Assembly: GCF_023914155.1 (NCBI RefSeq)
Contig: NZ_JAMWYS010000058.1
Location: forward strand, 186,001 to 250,000
Source: Solitalea agri
GTDB lineage: Bacteria; Bacteroidota; Bacteroidia; Sphingobacteriales; Sphingobacteriaceae
DNA length: 64,000 bases
Reading direction: 5' to 3'
The translations under genes were made by a program, and so were the position numbers. Shown here one piece after another: positions 8,985 through 16,362 of the stretch (position 1 is its first letter; each line of letters begins with the position of its first letter). The notes below the pieces were generated by a model. It saw only the letters and a list, made by a program, of their open reading frames with translations, searched no databases and was not told the origin of the DNA.

Positions 8985-9020
8985 AAAAAAGCCCTTTAAT
9001 TGACTTTAAAGGGCTTTTTT
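8985..9020. terminator. Terminator after tRNA-Ser
   Basis: GCCCTTTAA (8991-8999) pairs with TTAAAGGGC (9006-9014), with A6 before and T6 after, so it can work in both directions. Confidence 0.85.
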
Positions 9021-9063
9021 ATTTTAAGCCATACCGGTGATTTCGACATAAAAAGGAAATGAT

Positions 9064-9099
9064 GTCGGACTATTCGTCGGACTATTCGTCGGACTTGTC
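9064..9099 (+). repeat. Three tandem 12-base repeats downstream of tRNA-Ser
   Basis: Units GTCGGACTATTC at 9064-9075 and 9076-9087 and a variant GTCGGACTTGTC at 9088-9099. They lie at the left end of an A+T-rich accessory stretch. No tRNA-derived direct repeat marking a second attachment site was found. Confidence 0.7.
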
Positions 9100-9126
9100 G
9101 ATTAGAAGGGCCTATCTTTTGTCATT

Positions 9127-9231
9127 CTATTTTAAACTATTCAAGTGAGTAAATTCTCCTTGGTCAATCCTTATGCTCACGCCATTGCCACAACTACCCA
9201 TAGCACATGAAGATGTGTTTTGGGGCAGCAT
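9127..9231 (-). CDS. Possible 34-residue Cys-containing microprotein
   Basis: An ATG at 9231, 12 bases after the stop of the NRAMP-related gene, opens a 34-codon frame with the segment SSCAMGSCGNGVSIRI. The two cysteines are spaced Cys-x4-Cys in a Gly/Ser-rich context, and the coupling distance fits co-translation with the transporter gene. There is no other evidence for expression and I know no family. It could equally be a remnant of a longer gene or chance. Confidence 0.3.
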   Translation of the reverse strand: MLPQNTSSCAMGSCGNGVSIRIDQGEFTHLNSLK

Positions 9232-9243
9232 CACTACTCTCTA

Positions 9244-10539
9244 TTAGTTTCCACTCAGTTGTAGGTAAACTAAAATTACAGACGCTGCAGTCATAATAAT
9301 TACGGCTGAAAAACCTAGTACGTTTGAAATTCTTCCATTTACATATTCTCCCATTATTTTTTTGTTGTTAGAAATATGAAGAATAATTGCAATTAAAACG
9401 GGAGCTGTTAATCCATAAAGAATAGCTGTATAAATTAAAGCCTTAATGGGTGAAATACCAATGTAATTCAACGATAATCCAAGTATCAGAGAAATAGCAA
9501 TGATGACATAAAAGGCTTTTGCTTCATGAAATTTTTTATCGAGTCCTTCTTCCCAACCAAAGGTTTCAGTAAAAATATATGAAAGACAGCCGCTCAATAC
9601 GGGTATGGCTATTAGTCCTGTACCGATTACTCCTATAGCAAAAAGAAGATAGGCCAAATTGCCTGCTAAAGGTTTTAATGCCATAGCCGCTTGCTCCACG
9701 GTCTCGATCTGATGAATACCCCCTTTAAACAAAACAGTGCCAGTGGTAAGAATAATAAAATACATAACAAATCCTGAGAATGCCATTCCAAAATCCACAT
9801 CTTCTTTCATGTCATGGATTATCTTTTTATTCACCATCAGGTGTTTTTTCTTATGTTGCATTTCTTCTACTTCCACAGATGCCTGCCAAAAGAAAAGGTA
9901 CGGGGAAATTGTGGTGCCCAATATGCCAACAAGTATGGCAATGAACTCTTTGTTAAACTTGATAGTTGGGATGAATGTCGCTTTAAATATTTTCATCAAA
10001 TCCTGTTTATACAAAAACGGAACAATAAAATAAACCAACATCACAATACACAAGTATTTAAGTATCGAAGCGATTTTTAGATAGGGTAAATAAATGATTA
10101 GTCCTAAGAGTATAATGGTGAAAACAACACTGAAATAGGTAGCATCAATAGCAGGGAAAAGTAGATTCCCGACCGCTCCCATCCCTGCAATGTCGGCACC
10201 TATATTCATTACAATGGCTGGAAAACTAAACAACAACATGAGATACAAAATCGGTCTTGGGTAATGCTCTTTAAGTGTTCCGGTTAAACCATGATTGGTC
10301 ACCAAACCAATTCTTGCGCACATCTGTTGAATGGCAGCCATAAGTGGAAAAGCAACAATAGAGGTCCAAAGTGTTGATAGTCCGAAAGCAGCACCCGCCT
10401 GCGAGTAAGTTGCAATGCCAGATGGATCATCGTCACTCGCCCCTGTTACAAGACCTGGCCCTAGAAGTTTCCAGAAACGAAGGAGTTTGTTGGAATGCTT
10501 TTTCGTGTTTTTCATTTTTATAGGTGAAAACATCATCAA
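9244..10539 (-). CDS. NRAMP-related metal-ion transporter with altered metal site
   Basis: A 431-residue, roughly 11-helix inner membrane transporter of the SLC11/NRAMP superfamily. The first helix has TGASDDDPSGIATYSQAG, so the metal-site motif that is Asp-Pro-Gly-Asn in Mn/Fe transporters is Asp38-Pro39-Ser40-Gly41. In helix 6, where canonical members have Met-Pro-His, this protein has Ser212-Pro213-Tyr214. The metal-ligating Asn and Met are therefore both missing, as in NRAMP-related clades of different selectivity (Mg2+ transport is known for one such group). The substrate is open. The start is uncertain: MMM at the beginning, or Met9. Upstream is a 200-base spacer with no obvious promoter. 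Confidence 0.85.
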   Translation of the reverse strand: MMMFSPIKMKNTKKHSNKLLRFWKLLGPGLVTGASDDDPSGIATYSQAGAAFGLSTLWTSIVAFPLMAAIQQMCARIGLVTNHGLTGTLKEHYPRPILYLMLLFSFPAIVMNIGADIAGMGAVGNLLFPAIDATYFSVVFTIILLGLIIYLPYLKIASILKYLCIVMLVYFIVPFLYKQDLMKIFKATFIPTIKFNKEFIAILVGILGTTISPYLFFWQASVEVEEMQHKKKHLMVNKKIIHDMKEDVDFGMAFSGFVMYFIILTTGTVLFKGGIHQIETVEQAAMALKPLAGNLAYLLFAIGVIGTGLIAIPVLSGCLSYIFTETFGWEEGLDKKFHEAKAFYVIIAISLILGLSLNYIGISPIKALIYTAILYGLTAPVLIAIILHISNNKKIMGEYVNGRISNVLGFSAVIIMTAASVILVYLQLSGN

Positions 10540-10741
10540 GATAAGCAGAATAGCAACGATAATATTTTTTTATGAAAAGCTTTAGATTAATCTGTAGATG
10601 AAAAAGCCGAACGCTACCTGTCCTTTCAGGTCATACAGTAAAAGCTGATGTCCTAGAGGAAAAATATAAATATAAAAGGAAAGAAAAGGCCAGGAAACCG
10701 GCGTTTTTCTTTTACCTCTTTGAGTAAAAGCTCTGTTTTTC

Positions 10742-10933
10742 TTAAATAGAGTCTTTGCGCGAAGTATCTCTTTTGGTTGTATCTACAGGAGGAATACTAT
10801 CTGTTTTGACACCTGAGTTATCATAATTCGTTGAATCACTCGTGTTGGATTTATTTTCGCCACGTTGAGACGAACAACCAATATAGGTTAAGCAAACTGC
10901 TACAGTTGCCATAACAAAGAATAATTTTTTCAT
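10742..10933 (-). CDS. Small lipoprotein
   Basis: A 63-residue product. A hydrophobic signal sequence ends in TYIGC, with lipidation expected at Cys20. The mature part is about 43 residues, hydrophilic and low-complexity (Ser, Asp, Thr, Lys), ending TTKRDTSRKDSI. It has no recognisable domain. Mature small Asp/Thr-rich lipoproteins of this kind are frequent in Sphingobacteriaceae and are often stress-induced, but the function is unknown. A Crp/Fnr-like palindrome lies 84 bases upstream of its start. Confidence 0.7.
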   Translation of the reverse strand: MKKLFFVMATVAVCLTYIGCSSQRGENKSNTSDSTNYDNSGVKTDSIPPVDTTKRDTSRKDSI

Positions 10934-11341
10934 TTTAATGATTTAATTATAGTAATGAAAGAACTATGCCATTTAGGTCTTGACAATTAATAATTAATAA
11001 GTAAAATGCAACAAACTGTGTAAATATTTACACAAACTTCACACAATCAGATAATTACAAGCACAGCCCTTTTAGTTTACAGATATCTTTTGGCACCTTA
11101 TTTTCATAATATACCTATGGTTCTATTAATAGAATTCAATTAACATACCACTCATATAATCATTTATTTAATTTTTTAATTTTGTGCATTTTTCCAGATG
11201 AACAAGTGATTAGTTATCACATTCAGCTTAACAGAAGAAACTTGTTATAAATAGCTGAAAATCAAGCTACAATATTTTTTGTACTACTCAAAAAATTCAA
11301 CTAATTAATTTAAGTATGGTTTATTAACTGCTTTAGTTTCT
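10934..11341. other. A+T-rich divergent spacer with two palindromes
   Basis: No gene is visible between the leftward lipoprotein and the rightward formyltransferase gene. It holds an 18-base perfect palindrome (11017-11034) and a 14-base perfect palindrome, TTCTATTAATAGAA, at 11121-11134. No TAnnTTTG box was found near either start codon. Confidence 0.55.
11017..11034. promoter_or_regulatory. Perfect palindrome, candidate Crp/Fnr-type operator
   Basis: TGTGTAAATATTTACACA is a perfect 18-base palindrome in the divergent spacer. Its TGTG-N10-CACA geometry resembles binding sites of the Crp/Fnr superfamily. Which of the two flanking genes it would control is not evident; it is 84 bases from the lipoprotein start and 308 from the other. 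Confidence 0.4.
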
Positions 11342-12271
11342 ATGAAAGTTATCTATATAGGAACAAGGAATTCAATTATTCTTGAGTCATTAATAACATC
11401 TGGTCATCAGGTTATTGGAATAGTAGAGTCACGATCTAATAATCCTACCCAATTGAGATCGATTTTATGTGTTATATATGATAATTTTCAACGTTTAAAT
11501 CATAAAAAAGTAACACAGCTACCATCTGTTGCTAAAATGTATAAAATACCACTTTTTGTTGCTTTCAAAAACAAACAAGATCAACTTAAAAAATGGGTTT
11601 CAAGTTTAAATCCTGAAATTATACTTATTCATGGAATGACGGAATTGTTAAAAAAAGAAATATTTAATATACCTAAATACGGTGCCATTAATCTGCATCA
11701 ATCACTATTACCTAATTACAGAGGCCCCAACCCTGATTTTTGGGTTTACTACTATATGGACTTAAATCCAGGAGTAACAGTACATAAAATAGATTCGGGA
11801 GAAGACTCAGGCGATATTTTATTGCAGGAGAGTTTTCCGTTAAAACTAGGAACCTCGCTTAAAGAATACAGACAAAAATATTTGGAAATAGGGAGCAAAC
11901 TTATGCTTCAGGTATTAACGGCTTTAGAAAATAATAGACCAATAAATCCACATAAGCAATCAACCGAAAAGCTTGTTAGAGCAAGAAGAATTAACCCTAT
12001 TGAATACCATATAATTATAGACTGGCAAAATTGGCCAATTGAACGGATTTTTCATTTTTTACGTGGGACTATGACACATATTAATACAATTCACCTACCT
12101 CAATTTAATAGCCATAAATGGGATGTTGTTAGTTTTAAAAAAGAGATTACAGAGAAACCTTATGGATCTATCATTTACGATAACAATAAAATTTACCTTG
12201 TTTGTAAAGATGGATTAATAGAACTTAAGAGAAATTTTTCGTTAATAAAACTTATTAAATCACTTGTTTAA
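11342..12271 (+). CDS. Formyltransferase-family protein (Fmt/sugar N-formyltransferase-like)
   Basis: A 309-residue protein of the 10-formyltetrahydrofolate-dependent formyltransferase fold. The catalytic set is intact: Asn117 and His119 in NLHQSLLPNYRG, and Asp155 in DSGEDSGDIL. The N-terminal half begins with a Rossmann-like MKVIYIGT strand. The C-terminal half is not clearly the Fmt tRNA-binding domain and is unusually rich in Ile, Asn and Lys. It is much richer in A+T than its neighbours and stands alone between spacers. I infer a transferred gene, perhaps from a surface-polysaccharide locus where such enzymes formylate amino sugars. A true methionyl-tRNA formyltransferase is less likely. 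Confidence 0.8.
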   Translation: MKVIYIGTRNSIILESLITSGHQVIGIVESRSNNPTQLRSILCVIYDNFQRLNHKKVTQLPSVAKMYKIPLFVAFKNKQDQLKKWVSSLNPEIILIHGMTELLKKEIFNIPKYGAINLHQSLLPNYRGPNPDFWVYYYMDLNPGVTVHKIDSGEDSGDILLQESFPLKLGTSLKEYRQKYLEIGSKLMLQVLTALENNRPINPHKQSTEKLVRARRINPIEYHIIIDWQNWPIERIFHFLRGTMTHINTIHLPQFNSHKWDVVSFKKEITEKPYGSIIYDNNKIYLVCKDGLIELKRNFSLIKLIKSLV

Positions 12272-12459
12272 ACACCATTTCAACCAAATGGCCGCCTACC
12301 ACAATAAGTCTCATTGCAGCCCTAATTTTTCCTTAATGCCGGGATGCTACCAATTCTATAAACCAATATCCATGGTACTTATCTCTTAAAAAATTCTTTT
12401 CACTCAACCATTGATTTACACCTATCCATTCATTTAATTTGCAGCCTTTATTTCATGTT

Positions 12460-13350
12460 ATGATTAAGAACTATTTAAAATATACACTACTTGCGGGGAT
12501 GCTGTTTGCCACCGTTTCTTGTGGTCAAAAAGGTAAATCGACAGAAGAAAAATCAACTGCGGATTCAGGTGTTGTAGCTGAACCTAAAGCGGATTCAGCA
12601 GCTGCCTCAACTCCTGCCACAACCGATAACAGCAATAGAAAAGCTGCTTCGGTTGCCGAAATTTTGGCTCGCAAAGAAGTGCCAATTCTTTGTTATCACC
12701 AAATCCGCGATTGGAAAGCATCAGACTCAAAAGTTGCCAAAGATTATATTATTCCGGTAAATACATTTAAGGCACATATAAAACTGCTTGCCGACAGTGG
12801 CTATCATACTGTTTTACCTGATCAGGTTTATAATTATTTGGTTTATGGCGATCCGCTTCCATCGAAACCGGTTATGTTGACCTTTGACGATACAGAAGCA
12901 AACCAATTTTTGATCGCTAATGAAGAATTGAAAAAATACGGATATAAAGGAGTTTACTTTATTATGACGGTATCTATTGGCCGACCTAAATACATGACCA
13001 AAGATCAAATAAAAAAACTTGCTGACGAAGGCAACACAATTGGCAGCCATACCTGGGATCATCATAACGTTAAAAAATACCAGGGCGAAGATTGGGTAAC
13101 TCAAATTGAAAAGCCTACAAAAACCCTGGAGGGAATTACTGGTAAAAAAATTGACTACTTTGCCTACCCTTTTGGCTTATGGAACAAAGAAGCCTTTCCA
13201 GAGTTAAAGAAACGAGGCTTTAAAGCAGCATTCAGCCTGGCTGATAAAAAAGATCAGGAAGATCCACTTTTCACTATTCGCCGTATTATTGCTAGTGGTT
13301 ATTGGAGTGCTAATACCATGCACAATGCCATGAAGAATAGCTTTCATTAA
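12460..13350 (+). CDS. Lipoprotein polysaccharide deacetylase (NodB/CE4)
   Basis: A 296-residue lipoprotein: signal sequence with ATVSC, lipidated at Cys21, a 45-residue Ala/Ser/Thr linker, then a NodB domain from about residue 73. Metal and catalytic motifs are TFDD (Asp143, Asp144), SHTWDHH (His197 and His201) and AYPFGLWN. The family removes acetyl groups from chitin-like, peptidoglycan or exopolysaccharide N-acetyl sugars, here on the periplasmic or outer surface. An in-frame TTG at 12439 would add seven residues, but the ATG at 12460 gives the cleaner signal sequence and is preferred. The TTTAATTTGC just upstream (12433-12442) could be a near-consensus -7 box. Confidence 0.9.
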   Translation: MIKNYLKYTLLAGMLFATVSCGQKGKSTEEKSTADSGVVAEPKADSAAASTPATTDNSNRKAASVAEILARKEVPILCYHQIRDWKASDSKVAKDYIIPVNTFKAHIKLLADSGYHTVLPDQVYNYLVYGDPLPSKPVMLTFDDTEANQFLIANEELKKYGYKGVYFIMTVSIGRPKYMTKDQIKKLADEGNTIGSHTWDHHNVKKYQGEDWVTQIEKPTKTLEGITGKKIDYFAYPFGLWNKEAFPELKKRGFKAAFSLADKKDQEDPLFTIRRIIASGYWSANTMHNAMKNSFH

Positions 13351-13369
13351 GAATTAGTTCGATAAGAAA

Positions 13370-13410
13370 CTAAAAAAGGTCACAATCTATTATGGAGTGA
13401 CCTTTTTTAG
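13370..13410. terminator. Bidirectional terminator between convergent genes
   Basis: CTAAAAAAGGTCA (13370-13382) is perfectly complementary to TGACCTTTTTTAG (13398-13410). It serves both the deacetylase and the histidine kinase. Confidence 0.9.
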
Positions 13411-13427
13411 TTTTTATAAACTCTATT

Positions 13428-15263
13428 TTAAACAATCTCTTTAAATTCAATAATAAACTCCGTACCAACATTGGGTTCACTTTTTATCTGAATACTACCT
13501 CCCAAAAGTTCCACCTGCGTTTTTACCATGAATAAACCAAGTCCTTTTCCCTCTATATGTTGGTGAAATCGATTATAAAGGCCGAACACTTCATCTCCTT
13601 TTGTCTTGAGATCTATACCGAGTCCTTTGTCTTTGAAAAACAATTTAATATCATCATTATTTTTCTCACTTCTTATTTCTATGACCTGTTCTTTCCCTGG
13701 TTGTTTATACTTTACACTGTTTGATATTAAATTATAGAAAACACTCTTAAGATAGCTGTGGGTGGTGTTCATTTCATCAACAGCAGAGAAGTCGGTAGTT
13801 ATACGAACATTTTCTTTCTCAAATACATCCTGAATGCTCATTTTAATTTCCTCCACTAATTGTGAAAAGTTCACAACTTCCTTATCCCGAATACCCTTCT
13901 TTATCTCTAATATATGTGAAAGATCTTTTATAGTCTCATCGAGCTGATTGACAGCATCAAACAAAAAATGCTCTAGTTCAGTATGTTCTTCATGACTAAT
14001 TGAGGGCCCATTAAGAACTTCTGAAATCCCCAGAATTCTTGCAATAGGTCCTCTTAGGTTGTGGGCTACGATATAAGAAAATTGCTCAAGATTTTTGTTT
14101 CTTTGCTGCTGAATAATTTCATTATTTTTTGTCTCCGTGATATCTGAGAGAGAAATCATCAAACCAAAAATTTCTTTTTGGGTATTCCTAACCGGAAACA
14201 TTTTAATTGAATACCAATGGGTGGTACCATCTGTTCTAATAAAACTTCTTTCATAATTAAATTGCTCCCCTTTAATCACCTCATTCATAAAGGTTTTTAA
14301 TTCTGTTTGGTCGTCGGAAAGGAAAGGAATAATATTAGCTTTGCGTTTAAGATTTACCCCAAACTCCCGATCAATCATATCCGCTGCTTCTTGATTAAAT
14401 GATACAATGTGAAATTTATTATCCAATAAGATAAAGCCAGTGTCGCTAGCATTAAAAATCATGTGAAGATTGGCTTCTGATCTTATTAATTTTTCTTCAT
14501 TTTTTTTTCTAGTGCTTATATCAAAGCCTTGAGATATTATACATAGTATACCGTCATATTCAATTAAACTGGGGCTGAAAACATAAGGTGTTCTCCTTTT
14601 TTGTTTGGAAATAACGGTTGCTTCAACTACAGTTGGTCGCTCATTAAAAGTTTGTTCAATGGCCTTCTGAATTTTTTCTTTGTCGGCACCTTCAAAGAGG
14701 TCACTTGGTGTCATTTCTAGTATTTCTTCAGGGCTAAATCCAGAAATTATTTCGAATCGCCTATTCCAGCGTCGAAATTTTCCATCCTGACCAAAAAGTG
14801 AAAATGGCCCAGGCAGACTGTTTGTGATCGACTCAAGTAGATTTTTTTCTTTCAACAATTGCTGCTTTGCTATTTCACGCTCGGTAACATCTATCATAGA
14901 ACCTATTATCGCAGGCCTTTCCTTATAAATAATTGTACTACCGTATACATCTATGTAAATTAATTCCCCGGTTTTCTTCCGACCTATTGTTTCATAATGT
15001 ATACTTTCCTTTTCCCCTTGAATTCTGGTACGAATATTTATCCGTGTTCTTTCTTTTTCCTCATCAATAATAAAGTCTTCTACCAGCAATCCAATCACTT
15101 CACCTGGTTCATAGCCAAATATTTCAGCACCCCGTGGATTTACATACTGAATTTTGTCATCCTGAATAATATAAACTCCTACCATTGAATTTTCCACCAA
15201 GATTCTGTAGTACAAATCCGAGTCATGGTTGCTGTCTAAAGGGCTTCCTTTCTCTATCTCCAT
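13428..15263 (-). CDS. Cytoplasmic PAS-domain sensor histidine kinase
   Basis: A 611-residue kinase without signal peptide or membrane helix. Three PAS/PAC modules run at about residues 18-130, 142-253 and 262-385 (PAC ends SMIDVTER, QGFDISTR, SLSDITET), followed by a dimerisation/phosphoacceptor helix with His401 in AHNLRGP, and an ATPase domain with N box NLISNSVKYK, G1 DKGLGID, F box and G2 GKGLGLFMVK. It should autophosphorylate at His401 in response to a cytoplasmic or diffusible signal. No response regulator is adjacent, so it is an orphan kinase. The HxLRxP variant resembles kinases of the HWE-unrelated Bacteroidota PAS group. Confidence 0.92.
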   Translation of the reverse strand: MEIEKGSPLDSNHDSDLYYRILVENSMVGVYIIQDDKIQYVNPRGAEIFGYEPGEVIGLLVEDFIIDEEKERTRINIRTRIQGEKESIHYETIGRKKTGELIYIDVYGSTIIYKERPAIIGSMIDVTEREIAKQQLLKEKNLLESITNSLPGPFSLFGQDGKFRRWNRRFEIISGFSPEEILEMTPSDLFEGADKEKIQKAIEQTFNERPTVVEATVISKQKRRTPYVFSPSLIEYDGILCIISQGFDISTRKKNEEKLIRSEANLHMIFNASDTGFILLDNKFHIVSFNQEAADMIDREFGVNLKRKANIIPFLSDDQTELKTFMNEVIKGEQFNYERSFIRTDGTTHWYSIKMFPVRNTQKEIFGLMISLSDITETKNNEIIQQQRNKNLEQFSYIVAHNLRGPIARILGISEVLNGPSISHEEHTELEHFLFDAVNQLDETIKDLSHILEIKKGIRDKEVVNFSQLVEEIKMSIQDVFEKENVRITTDFSAVDEMNTTHSYLKSVFYNLISNSVKYKQPGKEQVIEIRSEKNNDDIKLFFKDKGLGIDLKTKGDEVFGLYNRFHQHIEGKGLGLFMVKTQVELLGGSIQIKSEPNVGTEFIIEFKEIV

Positions 15264-15905
15264 AAGAGAAAATATTTTAGTGTATTTCGAACAAAATTTA
15301 TGACTGTTAAGTTTTATGACCTTTTACTTTTCAAATTAAATAAGCAGCTGGGCAATCTTTTAAAGCTCATTAAATTCACCTAAAACCTTACAAAATAGCG
15401 AAGCCTTAAAAACCTTAGTTCTGCATTCAATAAGTATTCAAAAACTTAAAAAAGCTTCAAAATTTAATATAGATAACTAAGCTATTTGCAAGCGCGGGTA
15501 GACATTACGGCATAAGATCATTAAGTCCGTCAATTTTACCTTAAAGCACCTAGTGGAATACAAAGAAATTAACCTGTAATAACGGAAAACGATAAAAACA
15601 AACGCTTGCCAGCCTTACCCAAATGAGCCTCTCAAAGCAAGTTAAATATCGGCGTTTTACTACTAACTATCAACCATTTAAATAAAACTTAACCACTCTT
15701 TAAGTACCAACAATTGTTGCTGGATGAGAAAATTTCATTGTCTATAAATAGATTTGCAACAACCAAAAAAGAAACCTATACATAAAAGCCATGTAATTAG
15801 GGCTTTTTGTATAGGTTTCTATAAAGTTATTATTTGTTTATTTCGCTTGGTTACTTCTCTATTAGCAAGGCCAATTCTTCTTCATATTTGATTTTCAAAT
15901 CATTC
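15264..15905. other. Gene-free stretch with one long hairpin
   Basis: No coding frame of any credible length was seen between the histidine-kinase start and the degraded orphan gene. The region contains a long hairpin at 15770-15820 and otherwise unremarkable A+T-rich sequence. It may be eroded accessory DNA. Confidence 0.5.
15770..15820. terminator. Long hairpin, orphan terminator-like
   Basis: The arm 15770-15790 (AGAAACCTATACATAAAAGCC) ... is mirrored at 15801-15820 (GGCTTTTTGTATAGGTTTCT) with one unpaired base and a 10-base loop. It has terminator shape but no gene ends beside it on either strand, so it may mark a lost gene. Confidence 0.45.
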
Positions 15906-16286
15906 TTAATTTTTGAAATTCTTATTTGGAGTTAGATAGTATTGGCCTGCAGGCAAATTTATAATGCAGATAAATTGCTTGATGATCTCAATTCCTAAAC
16001 TCCCATCCCCCTTCTCTCGACCATTTTTCATCTCCATCCCTGAATTCCTGAATTGTACCAAGTAATTGGTTAATTTGTTTATCACCTAGCTTAAGATGGT
16101 TAAATACACCCTGAACAGTCGGAGTTCTATGTCCCATACTGTTGTTAATTCCTTTATAAAGCACTTTAAAGTCTTTCAACAATTCCAGCTGCTTTACAGA
16201 AGGACCATACCGGCAATACCATTAAAGGCAAAAGCAACCAATAAAGTAAGCACTAAAATTCGTTTAATTATTCTGTTCACTAGCAT
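15906..16286 (-). pseudogene. Frameshifted copy of an orphan exported protein
   Basis: Three minus-strand frames join into one ancestral gene. From the ATG at 16286 there is a 30-codon frame with a good signal peptide (VNRIIKRILVLTLLVAFAF). A shift near 16210 leads to the frame GPSVKQLELLKDF...HRTPTVQG and FNHLKLGDKQINQLL. A C5 run at 16007-16011, one base longer than in the paralog, shifts frame again; the restored frame reads DGSLGIEIIKQF and ends NKNFKN at 15906. The gene at 33399-33629 is the paralog (FNHLKLGDKPINN, IQEFRDGNEKWSREG). Function unknown. It sits just beyond the terminator of the SusCD/TlpA operon. Confidence 0.75.
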
Positions 16287-16301
16287 GTTAAAAACTTAAA
16301 A

Positions 16302-16331
16302 ATTAAAAACCCAGACCTATATTGTCTGGGT
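16302..16331 (-). terminator. Terminator of the SusCD/TlpA operon
   Basis: ACCCAGAC (16309-16316) pairs with GTCTGGGT (16324-16331); on the minus strand the hairpin is followed by TTTTTAATTTTT. It lies 32 bases past the stop of the last gene of the operon. Confidence 0.8.
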
Positions 16332-16362
16332 AATTAAAGCTAAAATAGTATTGAAAAAAATC

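Noticed and set aside
9064-9099. Short regularly spaced repeats as a CRISPR array
   Set aside because: The 12-base units are directly tandem with no spacers and no cas genes.
12439-12459. TTG at 12439 as start of the deacetylase
   Set aside because: It overlaps a near-consensus -7 box; the ATG at 12460 gives a clean lipoprotein signal.
8878-12459. Integrated phage or element with tRNA-Ser att duplication
   Set aside because: No integrase, no second copy of the tRNA 3' end and no phage genes were found.
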